Shown here in pieces: positions 1 through 7,291 of a DNA stretch of 32,975 nucleotides. The position numbers and the translations under genes are program-made. The DNA comes from Actinomycetota bacterium (GTDB lineage Bacteria; Actinomycetota; Acidimicrobiia; IMCC26256; JACPCJ01): the NCBI GenBank assembly GCA_016179865.1, contig JACPCJ010000105.1, positions 1-32,975 of the forward strand. Direction: 5' to 3'. Under the pieces are notes generated by a model that had not been told where the DNA came from, did not search any database, and saw nothing but the letters and a program-made list of their open reading frames with translations. Each line of letters opens with the position of its first letter. Position 1 is the stretch's first letter.

Positions 1-1
1 G

Positions 2-913
2 CGTGGGCGCGTCGTCGCCGGTGAGGCCGAGACGCATCTGTACATCTATCCCGGCTTCGCCTTCCGCGTCGTGAACGCCCTGCTGACCAACTTTCACCTC
101 CCGCGATCATCGCTCCTCGTGCTCGTGTGCGCGTTCGACAAGGAGTTCCGGGAGGCGTTTGAAGGGCTCGGGTCCAGCTTGGGCGAGGGCTTCGAGGGCG
201 CCGAGGTCGAGAACGCCAGCCCGCTCGACGACCTCGAGAACGCCGCTCCCGAGGGCTGGAAGGGCGAGAAGTACAAGGAGGGCGAGTTCGAGGGCGCCCG
301 CTTCACCCGCCAGTTCTCCGACCTCGACGACCTCGAAGCGGCCATCGGCGAGTCGCAGAACGTTTGCAGCGACGACGAGAGCGGCAGTGGCGGCGCCGGC
401 CTCGGCGACGACTTCACCGTGAAGCGCGCCGGCGACAAGTTCACGGTCGAGATCGGTACCGAGAGCTTCGAGACCCCGACCGGGGAGACCGGCGAGGGCG
501 AGGTGGCTCCCGACGACCTGTTCGGCGGCGAAGAGAACCCGTTTGGCGACCTCGGATTCGAGTTCACCATCCGCATCCTCATGCCCGGGAAGATCCTCGA
601 GCACAACGGCGAGAAGAGCGGGAGCGAGGTGAGCTGGACGTTCACCGAGAAGGAGCCGCCGGAGGGAACGCTCCGGGTGGTGTCCGACGCCTCGAAGGAA
701 ACCGAGAAGCCCGGGGGTGGGTCGAGCTTCCCCGTCGGGATCTTGGTGGCCGTCGTGCTGGCGGGCGGGGTCGTCGTGGCGCTGATCCTCGTGATGAGAA
801 AGCGGGGCGGGGCGGCACCTCCGGGTGCGCCCGGCATCCCCGGTGCCCCCGGTGCCCCGGGTGAGGCCCCGCCGCCTCCGCCACCACCTCCGCCTCCACC
901 CCCGCCGGAGTAG
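2..913 (+). CDS. Chimeric ORF: QueA C-terminal segment fused to LppM-like membrane protein (5' incomplete)
   Basis: The frame is open from the window edge. Its first ~45 codons are typical of the C-terminal part of QueA, the S-adenosylmethionine:tRNA ribosyltransferase-isomerase of queuosine synthesis; [12 protein letters not shown] and [16 protein letters not shown] are recognisable. After CAF, near base 133, the frame continues without a break into an LppM-like domain ([16 protein letters not shown], then VSWTF), one transmembrane helix ([20 protein letters not shown]), a basic stop-transfer stretch, a short collagen-like Gly-x-y run and 13 prolines. The last ~30 residues of QueA and the signal peptide/lipobox expected at the start of an LppM protein are both missing. 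A GTG at 71 could start a shorter product. I infer a deletion fusion, or an assembly chimera. The gene converges on the MBL gene with a 4-bp gap. Confidence 0.7.
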   Translation, partial: RGRVVAGEAETHLYIYPGFAFRVVNALLTNFHLPRSSLLVLVCAFDKEFREAFEGLGSSLGEGFEGAEVENASPLDDLENAAPEGWKGEKYKEGEFEGARFTRQFSDLDDLEAAIGESQNVCSDDESGSGGAGLGDDFTVKRAGDKFTVEIGTESFETPTGETGEGEVAPDDLFGGEENPFGDLGFEFTIRILMPGKILEHNGEKSGSEVSWTFTEKEPPEGTLRVVSDASKETEKPGGGSSFPVGILVAVVLAGGVVVALILVMRKRGGAAPPGAPGIPGAPGAPGEAPPPPPPPPPPPPPE

Positions 914-917
914 GGAA

Positions 918-1736
918 TCAGGCCATTCCGATGGCCTTGAGCATCGTGGGCGGGATGCCGGCGTCGCCCCGCGCCAGCATGGCGGCGCGCTCGACGTTGA
1001 TGGCGTCGCGGGGGTCGCGTTCCACCCAGGTGTCCCAAGGGCCGGGCGGGATGCGTGACGGGTCGCCCTCGGCCTCGGTGCAGAACCGCAGGTAGCTGGC
1101 GAGCGCGTGGGCGTCGGCGCTGGTGCCGACGGGGCCGTGCCCGGGAACGATGCGCGGCTGGAGGTCGGCGATGGCGTCGAGCACGTCGGCCCACGTCGCC
1201 GGGTCACCCTGAAAGGCCAGCGGCGTGACGCCGAAGAAGCACAGGTCCCCGGCGAAGAGCACCCCGGCGTCGTCCACGAGTGCGATGACGTCGCCGTCGG
1301 TGTGGCCGGCGGTGAGACGTACCTCGATTCTGGGCGTGAGCCACGCCGACGCGTCGATGACGTGCGTCACCTGGCGCACCTCGAGGTCGTCGAACTCTTC
1401 CGCGAAGGCGGGCATGAAGGCCTTGTAGGCGGCGGTCATGGGCGGCTGGGTGAGGAGCGTGCTCGTGGCAGCCGATCCGTAGATCGCCGCCAGGGGGAAG
1501 GCGCTCGTGCCCCCGACGTGGTCGATGTGGGCGTGGGTGAGGATCACGCGCCGCACGGGGATGTCGAGGCTGTTCAGCGCCGTTCGGAAGGGCTCCCACT
1601 GCGACGGCACCATGAGGGTGTCTATGACCGTGAGCCCGTCGTCGTCGGCGATGACCGCGGCGTTGCTGACTCCCGAACTCCCGTCGGGCTGTATCCAGAC
1701 CCAGACGCCGGCGCCGATTTTGTCGAGTTGGGGCAC
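918..1736 (-). CDS. MBL-fold metallo-hydrolase
   Basis: This 272-aa protein has the full metallo-beta-lactamase metal-binding set: THAHIDH (H68, H70, D72, H73), GHTDGD (H145), AGDLCF (D164) and PGHGPVG (H200). That predicts a two-metal hydrolase of the glyoxalase II/cyclase-like branch, with the substrate not readable from sequence. There is no signal peptide, so it is probably cytosolic. The start is GTG at 1736, with a TACGTT -10 box ending 6 nt upstream, so the mRNA is probably leaderless. It is transcribed divergently from the CoA-ester lyase gene across only 29 bp. A C-terminal stretch of ~60 residues after the last metal histidine carries a helical tail typical of MBL hydrolases that act on small metabolites. 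Confidence is high for the fold and low for the substrate. Confidence 0.9.
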   Translation of the reverse strand: MPQLDKIGAGVWVWIQPDGSSGVSNAAVIADDDGLTVIDTLMVPSQWEPFRTALNSLDIPVRRVILTHAHIDHVGGTSAFPLAAIYGSAATSTLLTQPPMTAAYKAFMPAFAEEFDDLEVRQVTHVIDASAWLTPRIEVRLTAGHTDGDVIALVDDAGVLFAGDLCFFGVTPLAFQGDPATWADVLDAIADLQPRIVPGHGPVGTSADAHALASYLRFCTEAEGDPSRIPPGPWDTWVERDPRDAINVERAAMLARGDAGIPPTMLKAIGMA

Positions 1737-1742
1737 GCGGCG

Positions 1743-1758
1743 AACGTATCAGTACGGT
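1743..1758. promoter_or_regulatory. Divergent pair of -10 boxes for MBL hydrolase and Mcl
   Basis: TACGTT on the minus strand (1743-1748) lies 6 nt from the GTG of the MBL gene. TACGGT on the plus strand (1753-1758) lies 7 nt from the ATG of the lyase gene. Both promoters sit in a 29-bp intergenic gap, so each -35 region falls inside the other gene, and both transcripts should be leaderless. The two polymerases could not bind at once. Confidence 0.6.
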
Positions 1759-1765
1759 TTTCAGC

Positions 1766-2695
1766 ATGTCTGAGAGAACCCGCAACCTGCCCCGCCGGTC
1801 CTGCCTGTCGGTCCCTGGGTCGAGCGAGAAGATGCTCACCAAGGCCCAGGGTCTCGAGGCCGACATGACGTTCCTCGATCTCGAGGACGCCGTCGCCCCC
1901 CTCGAGAAGGAGGCCGCCCGCGACCTCGTCGTGAAGGCCATCAACGAGGGCGACTGGGGCGACCGGGTCCTGTGCGTGCGGGTCAACGACTGGTCGACCA
2001 AGTGGACGTACCGCGACGTCATCCACGTGGTCGAGAACGCCTCCGAGCGCCTCGACGAGCTGATGCTCCCCAAGGTGGAGACGGCCGCCCAGGTGGTGGC
2101 CCTCGACCTCTTGCTCACCCAGATCGAGACCACCATCGGCCGATCTTCTCGCCTCGGGATCGAGGCCCAGATCGAGACGGCCAAGGGGCTCATGAACGTC
2201 GAGGAGATCTGCGGCGCCAGCGACCGGCTGGAGACCATCATCCTCGGCCCGGTCGACTTCGGTGCGTCGATGCAGATGCCGGTCCTCAATCCGGGCACCG
2301 AGATCCCCGAGTACCCCGGCGACTACTTCCATTTCGCCTTCTCCAAGATCCTCATGGCGGGCCGCGCCCACGGCCTCCAGGTGATCGACGGACCCTTCGT
2401 GCAGGTGCGCGACCAGGAGGCCCTGGCTCGCTACACCGAGCGCGTCAAGATCCTCGGCTACGACGGGAAGTGGGCCATCCACCCCGACCAGGTGCCGGTC
2501 CTCAACGCTGCGTTCACGCCGACCCAGGAGCAGTTCGACCACGCCTGCGACCTCCTCGACGCCTACGACAAGGCGACGGGGGAGGACCGGCTGGGGGCGG
2601 TGATGTTCGGCGAGGAGATGATCGACGAGGCGTCTCGCAAGGTGGCCATCAAGTTCCGCCTCCGCGGCGAACGGGCCGGCCTGTCTCGTTCTTGA
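1766..2695 (+). CDS. mcl: HpcH/HpaI-CitE family CoA-ester lyase, likely beta-methylmalyl-CoA/malyl-CoA lyase (Mcl)
   Basis: This 309-aa TIM-barrel protein has the CitE/malyl-CoA lyase landmarks: RRSCLSVPGS at the N-terminus, the acidic FLDLEDAV (D38, E40, D41), LPKVE, IEAQIETAKG with the metal-binding Glu, LGPVDFGAS with the metal-binding Asp, and the CoA-site region KWAIHPDQ. The C-terminal GEEMIDEASRK is typical of the actinobacterial lyase found with ccr and meaA in Streptomyces ethylmalonyl-CoA clusters. The expected reaction is Mg-dependent cleavage of methylmalyl-CoA to glyoxylate and propionyl-CoA, and perhaps of malyl-CoA. The start is ATG at 1766, with a leaderless-type promoter. The stop codon lies inside a 19-bp inverted repeat. 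It could instead act on another 3-hydroxyacyl-CoA such as citramalyl-CoA. The pathway assignment rests on family resemblance recalled from memory plus the Mcd- and Mch-like genes in this window. Confidence 0.85.
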   Translation: MSERTRNLPRRSCLSVPGSSEKMLTKAQGLEADMTFLDLEDAVAPLEKEAARDLVVKAINEGDWGDRVLCVRVNDWSTKWTYRDVIHVVENASERLDELMLPKVETAAQVVALDLLLTQIETTIGRSSRLGIEAQIETAKGLMNVEEICGASDRLETIILGPVDFGASMQMPVLNPGTEIPEYPGDYFHFAFSKILMAGRAHGLQVIDGPFVQVRDQEALARYTERVKILGYDGKWAIHPDQVPVLNAAFTPTQEQFDHACDLLDAYDKATGEDRLGAVMFGEEMIDEASRKVAIKFRLRGERAGLSRS

Positions 2696-2735
2696 CGGCG
2701 GATTTCGCCCGGGCGACGAAATCCGCCGTCAAGAA
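2689..2735. terminator. Perfect 19-bp inverted repeat overlapping the Mcl stop codon
   Basis: Bases 2689-2707 and 2717-2735 are exact reverse complements (arm TTCTTGACGGCGGATTTCG), and the 9-nt loop is part of a GC palindrome. The left arm contains the TGA of the upstream gene. There is no following T-run, so it could be a non-canonical terminator, an mRNA-stabilising hairpin or a protein-binding site. It ends 9 bp before the -10 box of tldD. Confidence 0.7.
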
Positions 2736-2744
2736 GTAGGCCGA

Positions 2745-2750
2745 TAGAGT
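2745..2750 (+). promoter_or_regulatory. -10 box of the tldD-tldE-cyclase operon
   Basis: TAGAGT lies 7 nt upstream of the GTG start of tldD. No Shine-Dalgarno sequence fits in the gap, so the transcript is predicted to begin at or next to the GTG. Confidence 0.55.
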
Positions 2751-2757
2751 CGCCGGC

Positions 2758-4197
2758 GTGTTCGATCTGGCGCAGGCGGCCGTCGAGGGTGCTCTGGCCG
2801 CGGGGGCGACGTACGCCGACGCCCGGGCCATGGAGACCCGCACCGAGAGCATCGAGGCCCTGAACCAGGTCGTCGAGGGCCTGCGGGTCGACGAGTCGAG
2901 CGGGATCGGCGTCCGGGCGCTGATGGGCTCGTCGTGGGGCTTCTTCGCCACCCAAGACCTCTCCGACGCCGCCGCCCGGGTGGCGGGCGAGCGAGCGGCG
3001 GCCACGGCCGCGGCGTCGGCGACCGTGGCCGGCCCCGAGATGGCGCTGGCCGACGTTCCCGTCGTCGACGACCAGTACCAGACGCCGTTTTCCGAGCACC
3101 CCTTCGAGGTGTCCCTCGCCGACAAGGGCGACCTCGTGGTGGGCGTTACGAAGACCATGCAGGACGTAGACGGCGTTGCCCTCGCCCGGTGCTCCCTGAC
3201 CTTCTGGGAGACCGACAAGTGGTTCGTGTCGAGCACCGGCAGTCACATCCACCAGCACCTGGTGGAGTCGGGGGGCGGGATGGACGCCACCGCCGTCGGC
3301 GAGGCCGAGACCCAACGCCGCTCCTACCCACAGAGCTTCGGCCACTTCGAGACCGGCGGTTACGAGGTGGTCCGCCGCTTCGACATGCCCGGCCACGCCG
3401 GACGGGTGGCCGAGGAGGCGGTCGCTCTCCTGTCGGCTCCCGAGTGCCCGGAGGGCGTCACCGATCTCGTGCTCGAGAGCAGCCAGGTGGCGCTTCAAAT
3501 CCACGAGTCGGTGGGCCACGCCATCGAACTCGATCGCATCCTCGGCTGGGAGGCGGCCTTCGCCGGAACGTCGTGGCTCGAGCTTCCCAAGATCGGCTCG
3601 CTGCGGTACGGATCCGACGTCATGAACATCACCGCCGACGCCACCCTCACCGGCGCGCTCGGGACGTTCGGATACGACGACGAGGGCACGCCCGCCCAGC
3701 GCGTCGACATCGTGAAGGACGGTACCTGGGTCGGGGTGTTGTCGGGCCGCGACTCGGCCCAGATCGCGGGCCTGCCCCCGGGAGGCATGGTGCGCGGCGA
3801 CGGCTACAACCGCCTCCCCATGGTGCGCATGACCAACGTCGGGCTCCTTCCGGGCGAATCGTCCTTCGACGACATCGTCGCCGCCACCGACGACGGGATC
3901 TACATGGTCACCAACCGGTCATGGTCGATTGACGACAAGCGCCTCAACTTCCAGTTCGGGTGCGAGGCGGGGTGGGAGATCAAGGGCGGCAAGCTCGGGC
4001 GCATGGTCCGCAACCCCACCTACACGGGCATCGGCCCCCAGTTCTGGGCCGCCCTCGACCTGCTCGGCAACGAGAGCGAGTGGACCTTCTGGGGCGTCCC
4101 CAACTGCGGGAAGGGTCAGCCCATGCAGGTGGCCCACACGGGCCACCCCGCCATCCCCGCTCGCTTCCGCGGTGTCAGGGTGGGGGTGAAGGGGTGA
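2758..4197 (+). CDS. tldD: TldD-type metalloprotease
   Basis: This 479-aa protein is of normal TldD length. It carries the active-site zinc motif HESVGH (residues 249-254) followed by AIELDR, which matches the HExxxH...E layout of TldD. The N-terminal region (SGIGVRAL, then WGFFAT) and the C-terminal glycine-rich part (MVRNPTYTGIG, near the end GVPNCGKGQPMQ) also fit. TldD and TldE form a heterodimeric barrel that degrades unfolded peptides threaded into it, and in some organisms matures ribosomally made peptides such as microcin B17. I see no obvious precursor-peptide gene nearby. The start is GTG at 2758, and the 3' end overlaps tldE by 4 nt (GTGA). Confidence 0.95.
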   Translation: MFDLAQAAVEGALAAGATYADARAMETRTESIEALNQVVEGLRVDESSGIGVRALMGSSWGFFATQDLSDAAARVAGERAAATAAASATVAGPEMALADVPVVDDQYQTPFSEHPFEVSLADKGDLVVGVTKTMQDVDGVALARCSLTFWETDKWFVSSTGSHIHQHLVESGGGMDATAVGEAETQRRSYPQSFGHFETGGYEVVRRFDMPGHAGRVAEEAVALLSAPECPEGVTDLVLESSQVALQIHESVGHAIELDRILGWEAAFAGTSWLELPKIGSLRYGSDVMNITADATLTGALGTFGYDDEGTPAQRVDIVKDGTWVGVLSGRDSAQIAGLPPGGMVRGDGYNRLPMVRMTNVGLLPGESSFDDIVAATDDGIYMVTNRSWSIDDKRLNFQFGCEAGWEIKGGKLGRMVRNPTYTGIGPQFWAALDLLGNESEWTFWGVPNCGKGQPMQVAHTGHPAIPARFRGVRVGVKG

Positions 4198-5555
4198 CCC
4201 GGGCGTCGGACCTCTGCGACCGGCTCCTGGGCATGGTGGCGGCGGCGGAGCCACGGGCGCAGGTCGAGGTCAACGCCGTCGACGGCCGCTCCGCCCTCAC
4301 CCGCTTCGCCAACTCGTTCATCCACCAGAACGTCGGTGAGCAGGGGTGCTCGGTGTTCCTCCGGGTGGTCGTCGACGGACGGGTTGCCGGGTCGTCCACG
4401 ACGGCGACCGACGACGCCTCGCTCGACCGCCTCGTGGCCGCCACCTTGGCCGCAGCCCGGCTGCGTCCGGAAGACCCCGACTGGCCCGGACTGGCCGACG
4501 CCGCGCCCGTCCCCGACCTCACGGCGACCCACTACGACGCATCCACCGAAGAGGCCGATCCCGCCGACCGGGCCGCCGTGGTGCGCGCCTTCGTCGACGC
4601 TGGGCCGGGGCTTCGCGCCGCCGGCTACTGCGACACCGAGGGCGCCATCCACGCCTTTGCCAACACGGCCGGCCAGCGGGCCGAGGCCCGCAGTTCACGG
4701 GCGACTCTCGACGCCATCCACCAGGTGGGCGAGACGTTCGACGCCGCCGGGAAGGCCCATCAGACCAGCCGTCGGCTTACCGACCTCAACGGTGCCGCCG
4801 GCGGGCGGGTGGCGGCGCAGAAAGCCCGGGACTCCGCCGAGGCCTCCGACCTCGAACCCGGCCACTACGAGGTCGTGCTCGAACCGGAGTGCGTCGGCGA
4901 GATCCTCTCGTTCCTGGCCTTCTACGGCTTCAACGCCAAGCAGGTGATCGAGGGGCAGTCGTTTGCCCGAGTCGGCGAGGGCCAGTTCGACCCCGCCATT
5001 GTGCTGCTGGACTCGGCCACCGACGAGCGGGCGATCGGCCGGCCCTTCGACGTCGAGGGCACGCCGAAGGCGGCGACCGTCTTGGTCGACGCCGGGACGA
5101 CGACCGGGCTCGTCCATGATCGGCGCACGGCGCACCGGATGGGTGACGGGGCGGTGAGCACCGGGCACGCCATCCCCGGCGGCGAGACCTACGGTGCCTT
5201 CCCCGAGAACCTGTTCCTCGCCGAGGGCGAGACGGCGCCCGCCGACATGGTGGCCTCGGTCGAGCGCGGGCTGCTCGTCACCGAGTTCAACTACTGCCGC
5301 ATCCTCGATCCGAAGACCCAGGTCGTCACCGGGCTCACCCGCAACGGCACCTTCTTGATCGAGAACGGCAAGGTCACGGGCGCCGTGAAGAACCTCCGCT
5401 TCACCCAGAGCTTCGTCGACGCGCTGGCGCCGGGGGCGGTCAAGGCGGTCGGCAAAGATGGGCGCTTCGCCGCCGCCGAGTTCGGGGTGGGCATGGTCCA
5501 CTGCCCGACCCTGCACCTCGCCTCGTGGAACTTCACCGGCGGGGCCCGTGGCTGA
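4194..5555 (+). CDS. tldE: TldE/PmbA-type partner subunit
   Basis: The protein has 453 aa when started at GTG 4194, which overlaps the tldD stop as GTGA. The longer open frame upstream is just overlap with tldD. It is a TldD/PmbA family member without HExxxH, as expected for the TldE subunit, which lacks its own zinc site and closes the protease chamber with TldD. Family-like blocks include GYCDTEGAIHAFANTAG, RRLTDLNG, GQSFARVGEGQFDP, the near-C-terminal EFNYCRILDPKTQVVTGLTR and GTFLIENGK. Overlapping start/stop pairs on both sides imply translational coupling with tldD and with the cyclase that follows. The role is structural within the TldD/E heterodimer. Confidence 0.93.
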   Translation: MTRASDLCDRLLGMVAAAEPRAQVEVNAVDGRSALTRFANSFIHQNVGEQGCSVFLRVVVDGRVAGSSTTATDDASLDRLVAATLAAARLRPEDPDWPGLADAAPVPDLTATHYDASTEEADPADRAAVVRAFVDAGPGLRAAGYCDTEGAIHAFANTAGQRAEARSSRATLDAIHQVGETFDAAGKAHQTSRRLTDLNGAAGGRVAAQKARDSAEASDLEPGHYEVVLEPECVGEILSFLAFYGFNAKQVIEGQSFARVGEGQFDPAIVLLDSATDERAIGRPFDVEGTPKAATVLVDAGTTTGLVHDRRTAHRMGDGAVSTGHAIPGGETYGAFPENLFLAEGETAPADMVASVERGLLVTEFNYCRILDPKTQVVTGLTRNGTFLIENGKVTGAVKNLRFTQSFVDALAPGAVKAVGKDGRFAAAEFGVGMVHCPTLHLASWNFTGGARG

Positions 5556-6594
5556 CGACTCAATCGATGATCAGCGGGCGCGCCTGACGGATATGGCCCG
5601 CACCCTCGGGGCGACCGACGAGGAGGTCGAGGAGGCCGGCCCATTTGTCGGGCCCCTGTGCCTCGACCTGGCGACGAGGCCCGAGGGTGCGGTGACGCCG
5701 TTCGATGAGGTGGTGGAGGTTGCGGGCATCCCGCCCGCCACTGCCACCCGCTTGTGGCGGGCGTTGGGGTTTCCTGATCCGTCGGCCACGCCCACCCGCC
5801 TGACCCCCCACGAGGCGACCGTCCTTCAGATGATGGCGTTCATCAGCGGCGAACTGCTGGGCGAGGATCGCGTGGCCGACGTCGCCCGAACGATCGGCGC
5901 CTCGACGGCCCGCGCCGCCGAGGCGCTGGTCGCCGCCTTCCGGATCGGCTACGAGGTGCCGCAGCTCCAAGAGGCCGGCCGGCCCTACGCCGACGTGGTC
6001 GGCGAGTACGTCGAGTTCACCGGGGCCTTCCTTCCGGAGTTCCTCGTCGGCGTCGGAGCCCTCGTGCGCCGGCACATCATCGGAACGGCGTATCAAGTGT
6101 GGTGGCCCGACGAGGAGGGCTCGGCCGTGACCGTCGACCGAGCCGTTGGCTTCGCCGACCTGGTCGGGTACACGGCGCGCTCGATGGAGGCGACGCCGGG
6201 CGAGCTCACCGCGGTCATCGACGACTTCGAGCGCGGCGCCGCCGCGGTCGCGGCCGAGCACGGCGGGCGGATCGTCAAGCTGATCGGCGACGAGGCGATG
6301 TTCGTCGCCGAGGACGGAGTCGCCGCCTGCGCCCTGGCCCTTGACCTGGTGGCTCGCTTCGGCGTCGAGATCCGGGTCGGGTTGGCGGTGGGGGCGGTGG
6401 CGAGCATTCGGGGCGACTACTACGGCGACGTGGTCAACCTCGCCGCGCGCCTCACCGCCCAGGCCGAACCCGGCTCGTGCCTGGTGGCCGAGTCGATCCC
6501 CACGCGGGCCGGAGATTCCTTCCGCTTTGAACCCGCCGGACCCTTCTCGCTCAAGGGCGTCGGAGACGCGGTTGGCGCGTTTCGCTTACTCTGA
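5548..6594 (+). CDS. Class III adenylate cyclase with N-terminal regulatory domain
   Basis: This 348-aa protein starts at GTG 5548, which overlaps the tldE stop by 8 nt. Residues ~10-180 are helical and resemble the adenylate-cyclase regulatory domain (PF16701 type) of mycobacterial Rv1264, which senses pH. Residues ~195-345 are a class III catalytic domain with the complete active site: metal aspartates D204 (GFADLVGYT) and D248 (KLIGDEAMF), purine-selecting K244 and D294, and transition-state N297 and R301 (GDVVNLAARL). The K/D pair predicts ATP as substrate and cAMP as product, with two sites per homodimer. No membrane segment is visible, so it is cytosolic. Coupling to TldDE is odd and suggests shared expression, or simply operon readthrough. 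Confidence 0.93.
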   Translation: MADDSIDDQRARLTDMARTLGATDEEVEEAGPFVGPLCLDLATRPEGAVTPFDEVVEVAGIPPATATRLWRALGFPDPSATPTRLTPHEATVLQMMAFISGELLGEDRVADVARTIGASTARAAEALVAAFRIGYEVPQLQEAGRPYADVVGEYVEFTGAFLPEFLVGVGALVRRHIIGTAYQVWWPDEEGSAVTVDRAVGFADLVGYTARSMEATPGELTAVIDDFERGAAAVAAEHGGRIVKLIGDEAMFVAEDGVAACALALDLVARFGVEIRVGLAVGAVASIRGDYYGDVVNLAARLTAQAEPGSCLVAESIPTRAGDSFRFEPAGPFSLKGVGDAVGAFRLL

Positions 6595-6638
6595 GTCCGC
6601 CTACTCTGAGGGGTGCCCCGAGAGGCGGAGGTGCCGCG

Positions 6639-7208
6639 ATGAAACCCTCACTCGCCGACCTGCACGACCGGGCCCTCAAGGCGACGCGGAACATCGTCCA
6701 CGAGATCGCCAACGAGGAGTACGACTGGCCGACTCCGTGCGGTGACTGGACGGTTCGGGAGCTGTTGAACCACGTCGTTAGCGGCAACCTCTGGGCCAGC
6801 GAGTTGATGGCGGGTAAGACCATCGAGGAGGTCGGCGGTCGCTTCGACGGCGACCTCTTGGGCTTCGACCCGCTTGCGGTGTACGAGGAGTCGGCGAAGG
6901 TCGCCGACCACGCCTTCCAACAGTCCGGGGCGATGGAGCGAATGGCCGCCGTCTCCTACGGGCCCGTCTCGGGCGAGGTCTACTGCGGGCACCGCTTCGT
7001 CGACGTGTTGATCCACGGCTGGGACCTCGCCAAGGCCACGGGGCAGAACACGATCATCGATCCGTCCCTCGTCGACGCCGCCATCGCCGTCATGGAGCCC
7101 CAGCTCGAGATGTTGCGGGCGAGCGGGGCGTTCGCCACCGACGTCGAGGTCGCCGACGACGCCGACCCGCAGACCCAACTCCTCGCCTGGAGCGGCCGCA
7201 AGCCCTAA
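6639..7208 (+). CDS. TIGR03086-family (DinB/maleylpyruvate isomerase-like) metal-binding protein
   Basis: This 189-aa protein belongs to the four-helix DinB/MDMPI-like group. It shows the family pattern PTPCGDWTVRELLNHVV (H45) and GHRFVDVLIHGWDLA (H118, H126), which provides the three histidines of a metal site. The C-terminal DPQTQLLAWSGRKP is typical of TIGR03086 (terminal 'aFlGR.P'). Members are likely thiol-dependent enzymes, for example using mycothiol, but this one cannot be assigned a reaction. The start is ATG at 6639, preceded by a GGCGGAGG ribosome site. A 9-bp direct repeat TACTCTGAG (6587-6595 and 6602-6610) lies just upstream, and its second copy contains a possible TACTCT -10 box. 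The gene converges on the Mcd-like gene. Confidence 0.85.
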   Translation: MKPSLADLHDRALKATRNIVHEIANEEYDWPTPCGDWTVRELLNHVVSGNLWASELMAGKTIEEVGGRFDGDLLGFDPLAVYEESAKVADHAFQQSGAMERMAAVSYGPVSGEVYCGHRFVDVLIHGWDLAKATGQNTIIDPSLVDAAIAVMEPQLEMLRASGAFATDVEVADDADPQTQLLAWSGRKP

Positions 7209-7220
7209 CGCCCGCCCCCT

Positions 7221-7275
7221 CCCGAACTTTGGGTGTCTACCGCCTCATAGGAGGCGCGAAGATCCAAAGTTTGGG
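7221..7275. terminator. Two-tier inverted repeat between convergent genes
   Basis: The outer arms at 7221-7232 and 7264-7275 pair over 12 bp with one G-U. An inner perfect hairpin CGCCTC-ATAG-GAGGCG lies at 7241-7256. Its position between two converging genes fits a bidirectional terminator. The outer arm is unusually A/T-rich (AACTTTGG) for this genome. Confidence 0.6.
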
Positions 7276-7291
7276 GTGAGGGGAGTGGTCG

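Noticed and set aside
71-136. Hydrophobic QueA remnant as a new lipoprotein signal (LVLVC)
   Set aside because: The residue before the Cys is Val, which does not fit a lipobox, and basic residues at the N-terminus are few. It is kept only as a possibility.
780-910. Collagen-like and polyproline tail as a separate repeat element
   Set aside because: It is in frame with the membrane protein and is common as a low-complexity tail. There is no DNA-level repeat boundary.
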